Below, piece by piece: positions 1 through 8,533 of a DNA stretch of 13,649 nt. Every line of letters begins with the position of its first letter. Position 1 is the first letter of the stretch. Both the position numbers and the translations under genes were made by a program. Source of the stretch: DAOVXM01 sp963746255 (GTDB taxonomy: Bacteria > Chloroflexota > Anaerolineae > Anaerolineales > UBA4823). The stretch is from NCBI GenBank assembly GCA_963746255.1, contig CAVVAJ010000003.1, forward strand, positions 1 to 13,649, in the 5' to 3' direction. Below the pieces are notes generated by a model. That model saw nothing but the letters and a program-made list of their open reading frames with translations. It ran no database searches and had not been told where the DNA came from.

Positions 1-108
1 CCATCTTTTGAGTTGTTTGCGGTTGCAATTATCCTATCGGGGGTTACATTGTTCATCGGATGGTATGTCTTCTCAATCAAATCAGATGAATTCGCGTACA
101 AAATCTAA
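1..108 (+). CDS. C-terminal end of ABC-2 type polysaccharide export permease (Wzm-like), partial
   Basis: Reading frame 1 is open from the window edge to TAA at 106-108, giving 35 codons. It contains a hydrophobic segment (FAVAIILSGVTLFIGWYVF) followed by a short charged tail (SIKSDEFAYKI). One last membrane helix followed by a few residues containing an acidic 'E-FA' element is typical of the end of O-antigen/teichoic-acid export permeases. The ATPase partner begins within a few bases, which is the standard wzm-wzt order. The visible fragment is too short to prove the family alone, so the call rests on the helix, the tail and the neighbour. The permease would form the inner-membrane channel for lipid-linked glycan export. 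Confidence 0.7.
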   Translation, partial: PSFELFAVAIILSGVTLFIGWYVFSIKSDEFAYKI

Positions 109-115
109 CTACGAT

Positions 116-1369
116 ATGGACAAAATACGCACAAAAGATACTCAAGCGGCTGTTATTTGTGCCGATGGAGTATCTGTACAATACCGCGTTCCTCAAGAGC
201 GGATCGGCACATTCAAAGAATACATGATCCGGTATATGCAACGTCAAATTAAGCACAACACTTTTTTAGCATTGGACGACATCTCTTTGACTGTTAACCA
301 AGGGGAGGTATTCGGGATTATTGGGGAAAATGGGGCAGGGAAAAGCACATTATTGAAATTAATTGCTAGAGTCTTGAAACCTTCCCAGGGGCGGATTTGG
401 GTAAAAGGAAGGGTTGCCCCGCTACTAGAGGTTGGTGCTGGATTCCACCCTGAGCTCACTGGGCGCGAAAATATCTACCTTAATGGCGCTATGCTAGGGT
501 TCACACAGAAAGAAATGGATGACCGTTTCCAACACATTGTCGATTTCGCAGAATTATGGGATTTTATCGACGCCCCATTGCGTACTTATTCTTCTGGAAT
601 GTGGGCGCGGCTCGGTTTTGCAGTCGCGACCGATGTTGACCCAGATATCCTGATTGTAGACGAGATTTTATCTGTCGGTGATGAGAATTTCCAAAGGAAA
701 AGCTCGGAAAGGATCGCGGCCTTCCGTGAAAAAGGTGCCACTATTTTACTCGTCTCACATAATATGAGCTTGATAGAAGAGATTTGTGATCGGGCAGTAT
801 TGTTTGATCACGGTCATGTGCTCACAATCGGTTCAGCCAAAGCTGTTGTGAACAGCTATCTGGAACGTGTCAGAGGAGAAGAGTCTCAAAGATTAGCCGA
901 GCAAGGTATGCTTAATGAAAATAATCGTTGGGGAAATCAGACCATCAAAATCGAAACAGTCAAGATTCTGGGAGCTGATGGCAAAGAACAGTCTGTTTTT
1001 CATACCGGCGAAACGCTCATTTGCGAATTCGAATATTTCGCTCGAGAACCAATCAAAGAGCCGATTTTCGGGGTTGCAATACATCGGCAGGATGGGGTGC
1101 ACATATCAGGACCAAACACTGCATTCTCGAACTTAAAGTTAGGAAGTATCAAAGGTAAGGGAAGAATCTCTTACACAATATATAATTTACCCCTCCTAAA
1201 AGGTTTATACCGATTTTCCGTGGCAGCAACCAATTCTATTGATACTGAAATGTTCGATTATCACGATCGAGTGTACGCCTTTAGAGTAGATAATCATGGC
1301 TGGGATGTGGTTGAAAAATACGGCATGATCACCCTGAGTGGTGAATGGCATCATAGTCTTTCAAGCTGA
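116..1369 (+). CDS. wzt: Wzt-type ABC transporter ATP-binding protein with C-terminal glycan-recognition domain
   Basis: ATPase subunit of a polysaccharide ABC exporter, acting at the cytoplasmic face of the membrane. From the ATG at 116 it is 417 residues. The nucleotide-binding domain spans about residues 12-250: Walker A GENGAGKST at 70-78, signature SSGM at 159-162, Walker B ILIVDEILSVGD at 178-189 and switch His at 215. GRENIYLNGAMLGF (117-129) is typical of the Wzt/TagH subfamily. Residues about 275-413 form a beta-rich extra domain like the C-terminal domain of Wzt proteins, which in the family recognises the completed, capped O-antigen. The frame is open back to position 8, with in-frame ATGs at 68 and 86. 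I prefer 116 because the earlier starts lie inside the permease gene, but no site has a good Shine-Dalgarno. The stop overlaps the next start (TGATG). Confidence 0.9.
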   Translation: MDKIRTKDTQAAVICADGVSVQYRVPQERIGTFKEYMIRYMQRQIKHNTFLALDDISLTVNQGEVFGIIGENGAGKSTLLKLIARVLKPSQGRIWVKGRVAPLLEVGAGFHPELTGRENIYLNGAMLGFTQKEMDDRFQHIVDFAELWDFIDAPLRTYSSGMWARLGFAVATDVDPDILIVDEILSVGDENFQRKSSERIAAFREKGATILLVSHNMSLIEEICDRAVLFDHGHVLTIGSAKAVVNSYLERVRGEESQRLAEQGMLNENNRWGNQTIKIETVKILGADGKEQSVFHTGETLICEFEYFAREPIKEPIFGVAIHRQDGVHISGPNTAFSNLKLGSIKGKGRISYTIYNLPLLKGLYRFSVAATNSIDTEMFDYHDRVYAFRVDNHGWDVVEKYGMITLSGEWHHSLSS

Positions 1370-3151
1370 TGTCAAGATTCTCAATCAAGGCAACCGATTG
1401 GAAATTCAAAACCGCTAGCACCAAATTTTGGATCAAGCTTCAAGATAGGTATGGTTGGTTTTCTTATACTGATTGGATCAGAGTAATGGAGTGCAATGTT
1501 GTTTTTACATCAAGTGGGCAATCAAACGATGAGAGCCCAGAGCAGGTATTTTGCTTCACGATCCTAATCCCTTACAAGGCAGGCGATGATGATTACCTGC
1601 CGAGAACAATCTCTTCCCTAGCTCGACAAAGCTATCCAAATTGGAAAGTACTCCTGCTCCTCGATCAATCTTCAGAATCATCACTAAAATCGGGAAATAT
1701 CGATGTGAGTGATGAAAGAATTTTACATCCAGTCCTCCAAATAAATTCCGCAGGGAAGATACCATACCGTGATGTATTAGTTGATGAAAAACTTAGCGAT
1801 GGCTATATTTGCCGTCTTCTGCCAGGTGACACACTCTCACCTAATGCACTTGCTGAATTTGCTAATACCCTAAATGTCAACCAAAAAATCGATATACTAT
1901 ATACCGATGAAGACCAATTGAACGAGGATGGCACAATCAGAGAAAATCCGCAATTCTATCCAGACTGGTCCCCGGAATTGTTATTCTCATATAACTATTT
2001 GGATAGAGCGTTCATCCGCGCTCAGTTATTAACTGAGGTAACTTACCTTAGCACGGAAGAGGAAGATTACGAAGATCTTGTCTATCGCTGCGCCGAGGCG
2101 GCTGAATGCATTTACCATGTACCACTTGTAGTGATTCACACCGGGAGAGCAAGAAATTCAATACGTTGGACTCCGGCAGCCGAACAACATCTGCGCTGTG
2201 TGCGTGATCATGCCATAAGAATCGGCATTCACGATAACCCCCAGGTGTTTTACCCAGCAGAAGGGATATCCCAATTAACATGGCCGGTAAAAGAAAAAGA
2301 AATCGCCATTATCATTCCCACCCGGGATAAACCAGAATACTTACGCCGTTGTCTTGTATCACTAATGGATTTGACAACCTATAACAATTACAAGATAACA
2401 CTCGTAGACAGTGGCAGTCGTGATCCTGAGACGCTTAGCTACTATAAAGAAATAGAAAATGATCCGCGGATCAAGATCCTTGAGATTCGCGGTGAGTTTA
2501 ATTTTTCCGCCTCGTTAAACTTCGGGGCGCAGCATACAAATGAAGAGATACTGATATTTTTAAATAATGATGTGGAATTTATCCAACCAACCTGGCTAGA
2601 AGAGATGGTGCGCTGGTCGTGTATTCCGGAAATCGGTATCGTGGGAAGCAAATTGCTTTACCCGGATGGCAAGATTCAACATGCCGGAATTATCATGGGC
2701 ATGGAAGGTCATGCGAGTCACGTCTTCGGGGGAGCAGAGGATGGTGCAAATGGACCTTTTGGCTCAGTGAATTGGTACCGCAATTACTCTGCAGTAACTG
2801 CCGCTTGTATGGCAATGCGCCGAGAAGTCTATGAGAAAATTGGTGGGTTTGACGAAGATTACAAATTGGTCTTCAACGACGTTGAGATTTGTCTTCGGGC
2901 AATAAATGCAGGCTATCGAGTGGTTTATACACCGTTTGCCCAGCTGAATTCATCACGAAGGGGGAACACGAGGTCATTATATCCCTTCGGAAGATATTCA
3001 TTTAGGCTACGAACACATGAAAGAAATCGTTGCACAAAGTGACCCCTTTTATAATCCGAACCTCTCGCTGGCCGTCAGAATTCCTACATTGAAGCGGCCG
3101 TTTGAAGAGACCTCTACCGAGCGTTTAAGAAATATTCTCAAATACTCGTGA
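1369..3151 (+). CDS. Tandem-domain GT2 glycosyltransferase, frameshifted near its 3' end
   Basis: Predicted cytoplasmic or membrane-associated glycosyltransferase building the surface glycan. The first, more degenerate GT2-like domain covers about residues 60-300, with FTILIPYKAG at 63-72 and DXD-like YTDEDQ at 178-183. The second, canonical GT2 domain starts with IAIIIPTRD (312-320) and has FLNNDVEF (397-404) and FNDVEICLR (502-510). As written, the frame ends at 3042 after 557 residues with an atypical tail (NSSRRGNTRS...). Removing one A at 2947-2948 gives QLIHHEGGTRGHY and then a coherent tail to TGA at 3149-3151, 593 residues in all. HHE..(S/T)RG is what GT2 proteins of this class carry there. 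The gene is therefore frameshifted by mutation or sequence error. Its start overlaps the ATPase stop by one base (TGATG), so coupling is likely. The donor and acceptor sugars cannot be read from the sequence. Confidence 0.88.
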
Positions 3152-3200
3152 TCTGCAATAACATATCGCTATGCGACACGATAGAGCACAAAAAGAAGAT

Positions 3201-4595
3201 ATGAAAAATGTACTAGTAATTAGTGGAGACACTATAGATAAGCACATGGGTGGTGTTGGAGTGCGGAATTGGGAATTAGCCCACGCATTATCACATTATT
3301 GCCAAATAACACTTGCTGTCCCAAATCGAACTGACCTGCTATCTGATAGTGTTAAGTTAATATCGTACGATCTAAAACATGGTGACCTTAAAACTATTGC
3401 CGATGGGGCAGATGTAATCGTGCTGCATGGATCGATATTGCACTTCCACCCCTATTTACGCACGTTAGAAACACCTATCGCGGTAGATTTGTATGTACCC
3501 AACTTACTCGAGAGTTTAGTATGGCATGAAAACGATCCAATTAAAAATTGGGGGCCTGCATATGAAGAATATTTGCGCTTACAATTGGAACTCCTTCGAG
3601 CCGGTGATTTCTTCTTCTGTGCGAGCGAACGCCAGAGAGATTATTGGCTAGGTTGGCTGCACGCGCAAAAAAGAATTAATCCACACACTTATCAACAAGA
3701 TCCTGGACTTTGGAAGCTAATTGACATTGTTCCCTTTGGACTGCAGGAAAATGAGCCCATCCCCTCACAAGCTGTGTTAAAAGGTGAACACCCCGGGATA
3801 AACTCGGATGATAAGGTGATCCTATGGTCAGGTGGAATTTGGGATTGGCTTGACCCCTTAACTTTAATCCGTGCACTCGCTGAAATTTCTCCAAGGAATC
3901 CACAAATCAAACTATATTTTATGGGCACACATCACCCTAATCCGCTTGTTAACGGAATGGAGATGCCACTAACCGCGATTAACCTCAGCCGCGAGCTCGG
4001 TCTATTTGGGAAATCAGTATTTTTTGGGGATTGGGTCCCATATGCTGAGCGACAGAATTACCTGGCGGAAGCAGATCTAGGTGCAGTAACACATCCCGGT
4101 CATATTGAAACCCACTTCTCCTTTAGAACCCGCGTCTTGGATTACATTTGGGCTGGTATCCCATTCATTATTACAGAGGGCGATGCATGGGCTGATTTGG
4201 CAAAAAAAGAAAATGTTGGCTTTACCGTTGCTCCGGGCGATGTTAAGGGGTTAGCATTAGCTATCGAGAACTTAATCACAGACAATGCAAAAGTAAAATA
4301 TGCTGATTCATTTGACAAACTTCGTCAATCTCACCGCTGGGATAAAGTGATTTTACCTTTAGCGAAATTTTGCACCGATCCATATATTGCGCCTGATAAG
4401 AGACAGTATTTGACCGAGACTGAACGTATCGGGCGTGATAAGGATGCATTTTTGCAGCAAGTGATCCAAGATAAGGATGCGTATTTGGAACAAGTAATCC
4501 TGGAACGCGAAGTACTTAGAAACTCCTTGATGCGATATCAACGCTCACTACCAGTGCGAGCTTACCATTGGTTAAAACGCTCAATCAATATATGA
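3201..4595 (+). CDS. GT4-like (GT-B fold) glycosyltransferase with coiled-coil tail
   Basis: Predicted retaining glycosyltransferase of the GT4/GT1 superfamily, 464 residues from the ATG at 3201. The N-terminal Rossmann half opens with KNVLVISGDTIDKHMGGVGVR, which has the glycine-rich acceptor loop of this fold. The C-terminal half starts near residue 205 (KVILWSGGIWDWLDPLTLI) and includes FFGDWVPYAERQNYLAEADLG (about 274-294) and a donor-site region RVLDYIWAGIPFIITEGD (311-328). The usual E-x7-E motif is not obvious. The tail carries a duplicated 11-residue unit (DKDAFLQQVIQ / DKDAYLEQVIL) that should form a short coiled coil, then a basic end. An upstream in-frame ATG at 3171 has no ribosome site; 3201 follows AAGAAG closely. 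Its stop overlaps the next ATG (ATGA at 4592). Confidence 0.87.
   Translation: MKNVLVISGDTIDKHMGGVGVRNWELAHALSHYCQITLAVPNRTDLLSDSVKLISYDLKHGDLKTIADGADVIVLHGSILHFHPYLRTLETPIAVDLYVPNLLESLVWHENDPIKNWGPAYEEYLRLQLELLRAGDFFFCASERQRDYWLGWLHAQKRINPHTYQQDPGLWKLIDIVPFGLQENEPIPSQAVLKGEHPGINSDDKVILWSGGIWDWLDPLTLIRALAEISPRNPQIKLYFMGTHHPNPLVNGMEMPLTAINLSRELGLFGKSVFFGDWVPYAERQNYLAEADLGAVTHPGHIETHFSFRTRVLDYIWAGIPFIITEGDAWADLAKKENVGFTVAPGDVKGLALAIENLITDNAKVKYADSFDKLRQSHRWDKVILPLAKFCTDPYIAPDKRQYLTETERIGRDKDAFLQQVIQDKDAYLEQVILEREVLRNSLMRYQRSLPVRAYHWLKRSINI
4437..4502 (+). repeat. Two tandem imperfect 33-bp units inside the GT4 gene tail
   Basis: Positions 4437-4469 and 4470-4502 encode DKDAFLQQVIQ and DKDAYLEQVIL. 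The units differ mostly by synonymous or conservative changes, so this is an old in-frame duplication. The heptad-like spacing of hydrophobic residues fits a short coiled coil before the basic C-terminus. Confidence 0.75.
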
Positions 4596-5989
4596 TTAAG
4601 AGCGAATTTCCCTTTGTATCCATCATTATCGTAAACTATAACGGCGCAAATTATCTTCCGCCCTGTCTAGATGCATTACGTCTTCAAACCTACCCACAAG
4701 AACGTTTTGAGGTGATCGTATCAGATAACGGTTCAGGTGACGGTTCAATAGAGCTCATCAATAATGATTACCCATGGGCGAGATTGCTAGATAACGGGCG
4801 CAATCTTGGATTCGCTTCGGGCAACAATGTGGCAATTCAAATCGCTCGAGGCGAATTTATCATATTGTTGAATAACGACACCTTACCCACACCAAGTTGG
4901 CTTGAAAACATGGTCAAAGTGGCACTATCAGATCAACAAGTGGGCATGGTATCTGGACACCTGATAATGTTTTATGACCAACTTGAATTAGAAATAAGAA
5001 CAGATACATTTTCACAAGAGGATGATCCGCGACAGTTAGGTGTCCAAGTGTTTGATGTTGCCAGCGGAGTGCCAAAGGGCATTGTCCAATATCTGGAAGG
5101 ATTTTACGGTCAAGAGACCCTCTCCTCGGGAAAAAGTTTTCGATGGTGTGAAGGGAGTGCCACCCTTGGGATTCCTGTTCCACATGGTTCGACAGAGTGG
5201 TCGCTTAGTTTAGTAATCGCAGCACCAAGACCTGATAATCGAGCAGTAAATGTAGGTTTGTTTAATCAAAAAGAGTTGCTCGCTACCTGGGCAGTCAGTG
5301 GAGGTTTTCCTCGTCCGCACCAACTAACGATACCCAGCGATTACCGAACGCGTGCAAAACTACTTGAACAAAACACCGGCTCAATTATATTCCGCAACGG
5401 GCAGAGCCGGGATCGAGGTACTAAAGTACGAGATTCTGAGGTATTTTTTGAAGATAGCATAGGGTGCTACTCTCAAATAGAAGAGGTTTTTGCTGGAAAT
5501 GGTGCCAGCCTGCTGCTTACCAAAGAGATGTTGGATGAAGTAGGTATGTTCGACGATGATTTCTTCATGTACTATGAGGACACAGATCTCTCCTGGCGCA
5601 CCAGACTAAAAGGGTGGAAAGTTCTGTATGCCCCAGATGCAGTTGTGCGTCACATTCACTGTGGAACCACAAAGGAATGGTCACGCGATTTTCTATACAT
5701 GACAGAACGCAACCGGTTGGCAATGGTTTTCAAAAACGGACAACTGTCTCAAGTTTATCGAGTATGGGCAGGCTATGCATTGAAGGTGCTGATGCTCTGC
5801 TGGGACACTTTTGTCTTGCTTCTCGCGCGTAATCACTCTTGGCGAGTGCAAGCCAGCCAAGTAAAGATTCATTTCAAGATTATTGCTACCCTGGCAAAAT
5901 GGTTCCCTTCTCTTTGGCTAAAGAGGCAAAAAACCCAGAGAGAGGCTTCGGTTAATCCGAGGGAGCTTGAGAAATGGTTCCAAACATGA
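4592..5989 (+). CDS. GT2 glycosyltransferase (rhamnosyltransferase-like) with internal beta-rich insert
   Basis: Inverting GT2 enzyme, 465 residues from the ATG at 4592, which overlaps the previous stop as ATGA. An upstream in-frame ATG at 4568 would reach into the preceding gene and is less likely. The N-terminal GT-A half has VSIIIVNYNG (9-18), VIVSDNGSGDGS (41-52), NLGFASGNN (71-79) and ILLNNDT (91-97; NND replaces DXD). The second half resumes near residue 276 with EVFAGNGASLLL (298-309) and YYEDTDLSWR (327-336), then a conserved-looking H-x-H (354-356). Between them lies an insert of about 140 residues (about 137-275) absent from ordinary WbbL/RfbF-like GT2 proteins. It is beta-rich and contains FYGQE, SFRW, IPVP and APRPD. 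The C-terminus has a hydrophobic stretch (VWAGYALKVLMLCWDTFVLLL, 391-411) that may anchor the enzyme to the membrane. Sugar specificity is unknown. Confidence 0.88.
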   Translation: MIKSEFPFVSIIIVNYNGANYLPPCLDALRLQTYPQERFEVIVSDNGSGDGSIELINNDYPWARLLDNGRNLGFASGNNVAIQIARGEFIILLNNDTLPTPSWLENMVKVALSDQQVGMVSGHLIMFYDQLELEIRTDTFSQEDDPRQLGVQVFDVASGVPKGIVQYLEGFYGQETLSSGKSFRWCEGSATLGIPVPHGSTEWSLSLVIAAPRPDNRAVNVGLFNQKELLATWAVSGGFPRPHQLTIPSDYRTRAKLLEQNTGSIIFRNGQSRDRGTKVRDSEVFFEDSIGCYSQIEEVFAGNGASLLLTKEMLDEVGMFDDDFFMYYEDTDLSWRTRLKGWKVLYAPDAVVRHIHCGTTKEWSRDFLYMTERNRLAMVFKNGQLSQVYRVWAGYALKVLMLCWDTFVLLLARNHSWRVQASQVKIHFKIIATLAKWFPSLWLKRQKTQREASVNPRELEKWFQT

Positions 5990-7530
5990 AAATGAAGGTT
6001 GGCATATATAACCGTTGGTTGGCAACCCTAGGAGGGGGGGAAAAACTAAGCCTTGCTATCGCGGAATATCTAAGTAAACAGCATGATGTAGAAGTAATTA
6101 ACCACAACGCGGTATCAAAACAACTAGCAGCTGAAAGGCTCAACCTGGATTTATCACGAGTTAATTTTCTTAATATCCCTGACAGGCCAGCGTCGGAGAT
6201 CACCCAAATAACGAAAGATTACAATTTGTTTATTAACGCTTCGCATTTAGATTATTTCCCTTCCCTCGCAGAGAAAAGTGTTGCTCTGATTTACTTCCCA
6301 GCGGCCTTCAGTCGCCGAATTGCACTGAAACGACAATTAAAGCACTATATCCGCGAAAGGCTAAAGATGCCTGTAGTTATGGCAGGAGTACATGCCTTTG
6401 ATGCTAGCGAGCAAATCTTCAGATGGTCGGCAGATACTGTCCTAAAAATACGATTACCCCGATCCAACTCTGTATACCACCTCATAATAGACCTGAAAGC
6501 TGCAGACCCAAGGGTGGGCTATGCTGTATTGACAATAAATAACCAAATCATCGGCAAAGTCAATTTCGATAATTTAGGAGAATGGGCAACTTTTAATGCA
6601 AGTGTTCCGATAAATAACAATAATACAGACCAGTACCTGACGATATCAATCGATAGAACCATCATGACTGACGGTACTCCAAAAATATGGGTACGGATAC
6701 CGAGCGTTTGCCTTCCCCAATATAAAACCTATCAGTTATTGGAAAAGTGGAATCGTAGATGGGCTATGCGATTACAATATGATCCGCCTGGCACTTCAAT
6801 GATTGACTACATTGACACATATGACACGATCTGGACTATATCAGAGTTCGTCCGCAAATGGGTGGTGCAGTACTGGGATCGAGAAAGCGAAATCTTGTAT
6901 CCTGCAGTAAATGTCGAACATTTCTTCTCAAGCAATAAATCAAATAGGATTCTTACTGTTGGCCGATTTTTTGCTGGTCAACATAATAAAAAACATCTTG
7001 AAATGATTTCTGCCTTCAGGGGTTTAGTTGATGGAGGGCTATATGACTGGGAATTTCACCTTGCGGGCGGAACAACTCACGGAGAGGAAAATGAAGCATA
7101 CTTAGAACAGCTCTATAGTACCGCCCAGGGATATCCCATTCACATTCACACAGATATATCCTTCGATTACCTAGTAAATTTGTATGCCGAAAGTCCCATT
7201 TACTGGCATGCCAGCGGATTTGATGAAGACGAAAATGTTAATCCAGAAAAATTTGAGCATTTCGGCATCACTACAGTTGAAGCTATGGCCGCAGGGTGTA
7301 TACCGGTCGTCATAAACAAAGGCGGTCAGCCCGAAATTGTTGAGCATGACCAAAGTGGTTTTTTGTGGAATACATTATCAGATCTCCAAGCACAAACGCT
7401 TGTGCTTATCAATAATCCAAGCCTCAGGAAAAAAATGTCAAAAAATGCTCTTGAGCGTAGCAGGGCTTTTGGTATTGATCGATTTCAAATTCGATTGGAT
7501 GATCTGCTGAGAAAAATCGTTATCCCTTAA
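5986..7530 (+). CDS. GT4-like glycosyltransferase with internal beta-rich insert
   Basis: Predicted retaining GT-B glycosyltransferase, 514 residues from the ATG at 5986, which overlaps the previous stop as ATGA. The start GIYNRWLATLGGGEKLSLAIA (6-26) is the acceptor-side glycine loop of GT4 proteins. The donor half has RILTVGRFFAGQHNKKHLEM (321-340) and a clear E-x7-E type region FEHFGITTVEAMAAGCIPVV (423-442; Glu424 and Glu432), the hallmark of GT4 enzymes. Residues about 133-243 interrupt the N-terminal half with a beta-rich insert (IFRW, IRLP, LIIDLKAADPR, VLTINNQ) resembling the insert of the gene before. After it the fold resumes (QYDPPGTSMIDYIDTYDTIW, SEFVRKWV). It is the last gene of the operon; a terminator follows within 40 bases. 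Confidence 0.9.
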   Translation: MKMKVGIYNRWLATLGGGEKLSLAIAEYLSKQHDVEVINHNAVSKQLAAERLNLDLSRVNFLNIPDRPASEITQITKDYNLFINASHLDYFPSLAEKSVALIYFPAAFSRRIALKRQLKHYIRERLKMPVVMAGVHAFDASEQIFRWSADTVLKIRLPRSNSVYHLIIDLKAADPRVGYAVLTINNQIIGKVNFDNLGEWATFNASVPINNNNTDQYLTISIDRTIMTDGTPKIWVRIPSVCLPQYKTYQLLEKWNRRWAMRLQYDPPGTSMIDYIDTYDTIWTISEFVRKWVVQYWDRESEILYPAVNVEHFFSSNKSNRILTVGRFFAGQHNKKHLEMISAFRGLVDGGLYDWEFHLAGGTTHGEENEAYLEQLYSTAQGYPIHIHTDISFDYLVNLYAESPIYWHASGFDEDENVNPEKFEHFGITTVEAMAAGCIPVVINKGGQPEIVEHDQSGFLWNTLSDLQAQTLVLINNPSLRKKMSKNALERSRAFGIDRFQIRLDDLLRKIVIP

Positions 7531-7565
7531 GAAGTAGCGCGATCAATACATATCCATTGATATGA

Positions 7566-7600
7566 GCGTATCCTAGATTTGGATGGATACGCTTTCTTTA
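7566..7600 (+). terminator. Intrinsic terminator of the glycosyltransferase operon
   Basis: An 8-bp perfect stem, GCGTATCC at 7566-7573 and GGATACGC at 7585-7592, with an 11-base loop, is followed by TTTCTTTATT. It lies 35 bases after the last operon stop. A small second hairpin (CATATC/GATATG, 7549-7564) precedes it. Confidence 0.8.
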
Positions 7601-7673
7601 TTCTAGACCAACGTCATCATAATTCAGAATTTGGTTCAACTTGCACGTTAAATCGTCCTTATTAGAGAATTCA

Positions 7674-8143
7674 TCAATGTGTGAGATCAAGGTGCTTTCT
7701 AGGTCGATTATTAAGACCTGCCATAATCGACACTACATCTGCAGTCAGTGTGGAAGTAAAATCACGGTTGGCCGGCATGATCTGTCGGATCAAGCCATCT
7801 ATGTTTTTATATGCGCCTCTCTCCCAGTGACATACGTGTACGCGAAATAGTAATTATGGTCTCTCACACATGATCAGCATTCCGTCATCAGGCTTTTCCC
7901 AGAAAAGAGAAACGCTTATTACGGTTAGTACGCGTAACATTAGCCTAACTATTCTCTTTGCCAATAATGGTGTCAACTTTTCAATCACCGATCCTCTGAT
8001 CAGTACTCGACGACATCCGATCACTCTTCAATGCTCGCTCAGTGCGAGAGCTTATCTCAACGGTCATGGCTTCCACTATACTTACACCGTTTCTGTTGAC
8101 TGCGAAGATGACGATAGAAATCGCCTTCCGCATGCTTATCCGC
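7674..8143 (-). pseudogene. IS30-family transposase remnant, internally deleted and full of stops
   Basis: On the minus strand from 8143 downward one can read, with frame changes, ADKHAEGDFYRHLRSQQKR, then SHDR-stop-DKLSH, ASIEE, DVVEY, RIGD and KVDTIIGKEN. This is the standard order of IS30 transposases leading to the first catalytic Asp (D in DTIIGK). A second block at about 7826-7674 reads WERGAYKNIDGLIRQ ... LNNRPRKHL, the IS30 C-terminal catalytic region. The part between them, which should hold the second Asp (SDNG), is missing, so the copy is internally deleted. The family's NEN catalytic Glu reads as Lys (YKN). Family knowledge supplies the expected motifs; the stops, frame changes and deletion are seen directly. 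The 3' edge of the element may extend to about 7620. Confidence 0.82.
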
Positions 8144-8533
8144 CATTTCGAGCGCAATTGATATTTCTCTGAGAGCACCTTATAGATCGTCGTGACGCTC
8201 ACTTGCATTTCATACTCTTTTTGCAGGAAGTATTGGATCTTCTGGCCGCAGCATTGATGATGTTTTTCTCGCAAAGCCCAGATGCAGCGCTTCAAGATCG
8301 CATCGATCTTTCGCTTCTGACGAGACCCTTTCTTGGCTTGCTGGTAATACGCCAGAAACGCATCTAAGCTGCCATGCTCTTCTATGGCTTTTGACCAGCG
8401 AATGATGGTCCGCCGAGATACGCCAAGTCGTTTAGCTATATAGCTTTTACTTACACCTTCTCCCAACAATTCATAGGCAAGGATTATCTTTGTCATTTGT
8501 CTCATCTCCATAGTTTCTCATGGAGTGTGACAT
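8144..8533 (-). pseudogene. IS481-family transposase, N-terminal part only
   Basis: The minus-strand frame starting at 8511 (or 8496) encodes a helix-turn-helix (SKSYIAKRLGVSRRTIIRWSKAI) followed by a second DNA-binding stretch (KKGSRQKRKIDAILKRCIWAL, CCGQKIQYFLQKEY, VSVTTIYKVLSEKYQLRSKW). This order is typical of IS481-family transposases up to the start of the catalytic core. After KYQLRSKWR the family signature stops and IS30-type sequence begins, so the whole DDE catalytic domain is absent. Just outside the start, TGTCACACTCCA (minus strand, ending at 8533) has the TGT start common at IS481 ends and is a likely terminal repeat. The open frame continues to 7981, but its last ~53 codons read IS30 DNA out of frame and mean nothing. 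Confidence 0.8.

Noticed and set aside
8..115. N-terminal extension of the Wzt-type ATPase from position 8
   Set aside because: Positions 1-108 encode the permease C-terminus in another frame, and the extension has no similarity to the ATPase family.
7641..7850. Plus-strand 69-codon frame with CxxC-like pairs, resembling a small zinc-ribbon protein
   Set aside because: It is antisense to the IS30 C-terminal block (WERG...LNNRPRKHL), which explains the sequence better; no ribosome site.
7870..8172. Plus-strand 100-codon frame
   Set aside because: Antisense to the IS30 middle block and the joint; composition shows no protein-like pattern.
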